From positions 1-8,949 of the forward strand of contig DVEE01000535.1 in assembly GCA_015295885.1 (NCBI GenBank): a stretch of 8,949 nucleotides of DNA, in the 5' to 3' direction. The number at the start of each line of letters is the position of its first letter. Position 1 is the stretch's first letter. The DNA is from Leptolyngbyaceae cyanobacterium M65_K2018_010. GTDB lineage: Bacteria > Cyanobacteriota > Cyanobacteriia > Phormidesmidales > Phormidesmidaceae. Made by a program: the position numbers and the translations under genes. Of the stretch, positions 6,977 to 8,949 are shown in pieces. The notes beneath the pieces were generated by a model, which did not search any database, was not told the origin of the DNA, and saw only the letters and a program-made list of their open reading frames with translations.

Positions 6977-7090
6977 GCAAGCCGATTATGGTTGACCTGC
7001 GGGAAGTAACTCGCCTGAGCGCCACGTATCTTCCTCAAGTTACCTGCAACTCCGCCTCAGCAATTAGACCTTAAACCCATAATCGGATGC
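6977..7090 (+). ncRNA. Candidate structured RNA domain 1, leader of the pentapeptide-repeat gene
   Basis: CCGATTATGG (6982-6991) pairs perfectly over ten bases with CCATAATCGG (7077-7086), enclosing 85 bases. The stem can extend outward with GCA (6977-6979) and TGC (7088-7090) across a small internal loop, and inward with TT/AA past a bulged C. Inside, GTAACT (7006-7011) can pair with AGTTAC (7038-7043) and GCGG (6999-7002) with CCGC (7052-7055). CTGAG (7015-7019) with CTCAG (7056-7060) and GGAAG (7002-7006) with CTTCC (7030-7034) are competing alternatives. It could be a cis-regulatory leader, a riboswitch-like aptamer or a separate small RNA. I could not match it to a known class from memory. 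Pairings were found by eye, without energy calculation or covariation. Confidence 0.4.
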
Positions 7091-7091
7091 A

Positions 7092-7162
7092 CCAGGGGCT
7101 AACCTCGCGGGTCTGTGGCTTAGTTTGCCAAACCACAGGGCCTAGCACCTGAACCCTGGAGG
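7092..7162 (+). promoter_or_regulatory. Nested leader hairpin reaching into the Shine-Dalgarno sequence
   Basis: CCAGGG (7092-7097) pairs with CCCTGG (7154-7159), then GCTA (7098-7101) with TAGC (7143-7146). GG (7110-7111) pairs with CC (7141-7142) and CTGTGG (7113-7118) with CCACAG (7133-7138). All four are properly nested in one arm. The outer strand ends in the first two bases of the strong Shine-Dalgarno GGAGG (7158-7162), six bases before the ATG at 7169. The fold would therefore partly block ribosome access. No T-run follows, so it is not a terminator. A translational control element is the natural reading, not yet supported by comparison. Confidence 0.45.
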
Positions 7163-7168
7163 ACAGCT

Positions 7169-7600
7169 ATGAAACTGACAACTCTTGCGGCAGCACTGGT
7201 AGTTCCTTGCCTAATGTTGGCGCTGCCTGTGCAGGCCGAAAACCCAGCCCAGGTTCAACAGTTGATCGAAACCAACCTGTGTGCTGGTTGCGATCTGTCT
7301 GGGGCGGATCTGACCCAGGCCCACCTGATTGGGGCAGATCTGCGGAATGCCAACCTGACGGGGGCTACCCTGGTGGAAACCAACCTGGAAGGGGCTGATT
7401 TAACCGGAGCGGATTTGACCGGGGCCAACTTAACCCGAGCGTTTCTGACTAATGCCATTTTGAATAACGCGACTCTGGATGGGGCCAATCTGACCCGCGC
7501 TCAGATTTACTTCGCTGAGGTCAACGGGGCTTCCTGGGTAGATGCCAACTTGACCCAAACCGAAATTGTCGGCACCCCGATTAGCATTGGCGGTGACTGA
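7169..7600 (+). CDS. Exported pentapeptide-repeat protein
   Basis: A 143-residue protein with an N-terminal Sec-type signal: K2, a hydrophobic core at about residues 5-20, and a likely cleavage after VQA at 23. A short mature N-terminus (about 24-37) is followed by C38-A-G-C41 and then pentapeptide repeats of the A(D/N)LxG type from about residue 42 to 129 (for example DLSGADLTQAHLIGADLRNA). About 17 repeats predict a right-handed quadrilateral beta helix of roughly four turns. Such proteins are abundant in cyanobacteria and often sit in the thylakoid lumen or periplasm; their roles are mostly unknown. The Cys before the signal cleavage lacks a lipobox context, so it is probably not a lipoprotein. 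A strong GGAGG six bases upstream fixes the ATG. The gene stands alone behind a structured leader, which suggests its own regulation. Confidence 0.92.
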   Translation: MKLTTLAAALVVPCLMLALPVQAENPAQVQQLIETNLCAGCDLSGADLTQAHLIGADLRNANLTGATLVETNLEGADLTGADLTGANLTRAFLTNAILNNATLDGANLTRAQIYFAEVNGASWVDANLTQTEIVGTPISIGGD

Positions 7601-7706
7601 GTAGAACGCCATGGGGCTGCCCCTGCTAATCAGCTCAATGTTTGCCGCTGGGTTCAACTCAGGGGCCGGTGAGTGATGCCCGCCTTAACCGCCCTCCTAG
7701 GATTCG

Positions 7707-7720
7707 GTGACGAATGCTAC
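7707..7720 (+). promoter_or_regulatory. Weak NtcA-like site (GTG-N8-TAC) upstream of gdhA
   Basis: The sequence GTG-N8-TAC differs by one base from the NtcA consensus GTA-N8-TAC. NtcA is the cyanobacterial nitrogen regulator, and the next gene is glutamate dehydrogenase, so the site is plausible by context. However, no TAN3T -10 element is found at the usual 20-24 bases downstream. Such short matches are common by chance. Confidence 0.2.
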
Positions 7721-7779
7721 GAATTGTTGTCATTCCCTCAGGCTAAGCCCTCTTGACGGCATGGTGAGATCAACCCTAC

Positions 7780-7799
7780 TTCGCCCCCGGCCGGGCGAA
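7780..7799 (+). promoter_or_regulatory. GC-rich hairpin just before the gdhA ribosome binding site
   Basis: TTCGCCC (7780-7786) pairs perfectly with GGGCGAA (7793-7799) around a six-base CCGGCC loop. It ends eight bases before the AAGGA Shine-Dalgarno (7808-7812). There is no T-run, so a terminator is unlikely. If the transcript starts upstream of it, the hairpin would sit in the gdhA leader and could affect mRNA stability or ribosome loading. Confidence 0.4.
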
Positions 7800-7821
7800 C
7801 TCTGACCAAGGATACATGGCC

Positions 7822-8949
7822 ATGCTGACTTCTACCCTATCTGATGCCAATCGCCGCCTGGAGCGTGCCCTCAAGTATGTCGATATTTCAGAGGATGCCT
7901 CAGAACGGCTGCGGTATCCTAAAGCCAGTCTTACGGTGTCCATTCCCGTACGTATGGATAATGGCACCCTGCGAGTTTTCCAGGGCCATCGAGTGCGTTA
8001 TGACGATACCCGCGGCCCCACTAAAGGCGGTATTCGCTTTCACCCGGATGTAACCTTGGATGAGGTGCAGTCCCTGGCCTTTTGGATGACCTTCAAATGC
8101 GCAGCCCTGAATTTGCCTCTGGGGGGGGCCAAGGGTGGAGTCACCGTCAATCCTAAGGAACTCTCCAAGTTTGAGCTGGAACGACTCAGCCGGGGCTACA
8201 TTGATGCGATCGCCAATTTCATTGGCCCCGATGTGGATGTCCCTGCCCCTGATGTCTACACCAACGCCATGATCATGGGCTGGATGATGGATCAGTACAG
8301 CATCATCTGCCGCAAGCTCAGCCCTGCGGTCATTACTGGCAAGCCCCTAAGTATGGGAGGGAGCCAGGGACGCGAGACCGCCACTGGGACAGGCGCGTTT
8401 TACGTGCTGCAGGCGATGATGGCTAAGTTAGGCCGAATCCCCCAAAACACCAGTGTCGCTATCCAGGGTTTTGGCAATGCCGGTAGCGTCATCGCTCGCC
8501 TCCTGTTTGATGCTGGCTATCGAGTGGTGGCGATCAGCGATTCCCAGGGTGGAATTTTCGCTCCCCAGGGGCTCGACATCCCCAGCGTTCAAAAGTTCAA
8601 AGCCTCCACCCGCAGCCTTCAAGCCGCTTACTGTGAGGGCTCGGTCTGCAACCTTTTGCAAGATCACACCACGCTCAGCAATGAAGAACTACTCACCCTG
8701 GAGGTAGATCTTTTGATCCCAGCGGCCTTGGAAAATCAAATTACAGCAGAGAATGCCGATCGGGTGCAGGCTCGTTACATCTTTGAAGTGGCCAATGGTC
8801 CAATCACCTCCGAGGCCGACCTCATCCTAGAAGCTAAGGGAATCCAAGTGTTCCCAGATATTTTAGTCAACGCTGGCGGGGTAACGGTCAGCTATTTTGA
8901 GTGGGTGCAAAACCGCAGTGGCCTCTATTGGTCCTTGGAAGACGTGAAT
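7822..8949 (+). CDS. gdhA: Glutamate dehydrogenase (Glu/Leu/Phe/Val dehydrogenase family), 3'-truncated by the window edge
   Basis: A hexameric-type glutamate dehydrogenase that interconverts 2-oxoglutarate + ammonium and glutamate with NAD(P)H in the cytosol. The 376 residues seen, of about 420-430 usual, run open to the window end. Landmarks are TKGGIRFHP (K68), FKCAALNLPLGGAKGGVTVNP (K92 and the active-site K104), PAPDVYTN (D144), TATGTGAF, the Rossmann turn QGFGNAG (216-221), DLLIPAALENQI, and FEVANGP through NAGGVTVSYFEWVQN. All catalytic residues expected by motif are present. Cofactor preference (NAD or NADP) cannot be read with confidence from SDSQGG after the second strand. Two ATGs compete, at 7816 and 7822. 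The Shine-Dalgarno AAGGA (7808-7812) is three bases from the first and nine from the second, so 7822 is preferred. An in-frame TGA at 7765 rules out a longer start. It supplies a glutamate route beside GS-GOGAT. Confidence 0.95.
   Translation, partial: MLTSTLSDANRRLERALKYVDISEDASERLRYPKASLTVSIPVRMDNGTLRVFQGHRVRYDDTRGPTKGGIRFHPDVTLDEVQSLAFWMTFKCAALNLPLGGAKGGVTVNPKELSKFELERLSRGYIDAIANFIGPDVDVPAPDVYTNAMIMGWMMDQYSIICRKLSPAVITGKPLSMGGSQGRETATGTGAFYVLQAMMAKLGRIPQNTSVAIQGFGNAGSVIARLLFDAGYRVVAISDSQGGIFAPQGLDIPSVQKFKASTRSLQAAYCEGSVCNLLQDHTTLSNEELLTLEVDLLIPAALENQITAENADRVQARYIFEVANGPITSEADLILEAKGIQVFPDILVNAGGVTVSYFEWVQNRSGLYWSLEDVN

Larger units (their letters stand above)
6756..7168. other. 413-base region without a convincing gene
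   Basis: This is the space between the possible minus-strand gene and the pentapeptide-repeat gene. The left part (6756-6970) is A/T-richer than its surroundings. It holds a 20-codon ORF (6891-6953, MQGISFLYST... to TGA) without a good Shine-Dalgarno, and weak promoter-like pieces: CTGACA at 6931-6936 and GATAAA at 6957-6962, 20 bases apart. If used, that pair would start a transcript near 6970, just before the first pairing described below. The right part (6977-7162) holds two RNA pairings annotated separately. No tRNA or repeat was recognised. Confidence 0.6.
44..8213. repeat. Six HIP1 octamers (GCGATCGC) scattered through the window
   Basis: Perfect copies of the palindrome GCGATCGC lie at 44-51, 2294-2301, 3014-3021, 3092-3099, 4706-4713 and 8206-8213, all inside coding sequence. 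This octamer (highly iterated palindrome 1) is strongly over-represented in many cyanobacterial genomes. Far less than one copy would be expected by chance in 9 kb, so the count supports a cyanobacterial origin. I saw none between 4714 and 8205, a gap that is not remarkable at this density. Confidence 0.9.

Noticed and set aside
6991..7010. Resemblance of GGGAAGTAAC to the glutamine (glnA) riboswitch core GGAAGTAGG
   Set aside because: The match is short and inexact, and the conserved upstream half of that motif was not found.
7613..7623. GGGG-CTG-CCCC hairpin after the pentapeptide-repeat gene as a terminator
   Set aside because: The stem is only four bases and no T-run follows.
7753..7781. 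TTGACG (7753-7758) as the -35 of a gdhA promoter
   Set aside because: No acceptable -10 hexamer is found 16-18 bases downstream.

Overview
This window looks like cyanobacterial chromosome. The octamer GCGATCGC (HIP1, a cyanobacterial hallmark) occurs six times in about 9 kb, third codon positions are rich in G and C, and the proteins resemble cyanobacterial homologues: a glycogen phosphorylase, acetate kinase, secreted pentapeptide-repeat protein and glutamate dehydrogenase. A filamentous or Leptolyngbya-like lineage is possible, but the sequence does not settle the genus. All confident genes are on the + strand.

Layout. (1) 1-4899, carbon storage and fermentation: the C-terminal ~800 residues of glycogen phosphorylase (start lies upstream of the window); an inverted repeat and pyrimidine tract; a histidine phosphatase; an unknown 96-residue protein that overlaps acetate kinase by ATGA; acetate kinase; and a doubtful 49-residue ORF that overlaps the ackA stop. 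Phosphorylase releases glucose-1-phosphate from glycogen, and acetate kinase recovers ATP from acetyl phosphate in the dark or without oxygen. Phosphoketolase and phosphotransacetylase, which would link them, are not here. (2) 5062-6537, a probable operon of three small proteins: a signal-less sulfite-oxidase-type molybdopterin protein, an OsmC-family thiol protein and a small cupin. (3) 6534-7168, a possible minus-strand Cys-rich small gene converging on the cupin, then about 400 bases with no convincing gene. The right part of this stretch holds two consecutive long-range RNA pairings, the second reaching into the Shine-Dalgarno sequence of the next gene. (4) 7169-7600, an exported pentapeptide-repeat protein. 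(5) 7822-8949, glutamate dehydrogenase, cut off by the window end, with a strong hairpin just before its ribosome binding site.

The best candidate for something undescribed is the 6977-7162 leader of the pentapeptide-repeat gene: two nested pairings ending in a partly sequestered ribosome binding site, which I could not match to a riboswitch class from memory. Next are the 96-residue protein coupled to ackA and the molybdopterin-OsmC-cupin trio. Pairings were found by reading complementary stretches by eye; no folding, covariation or database search was run.
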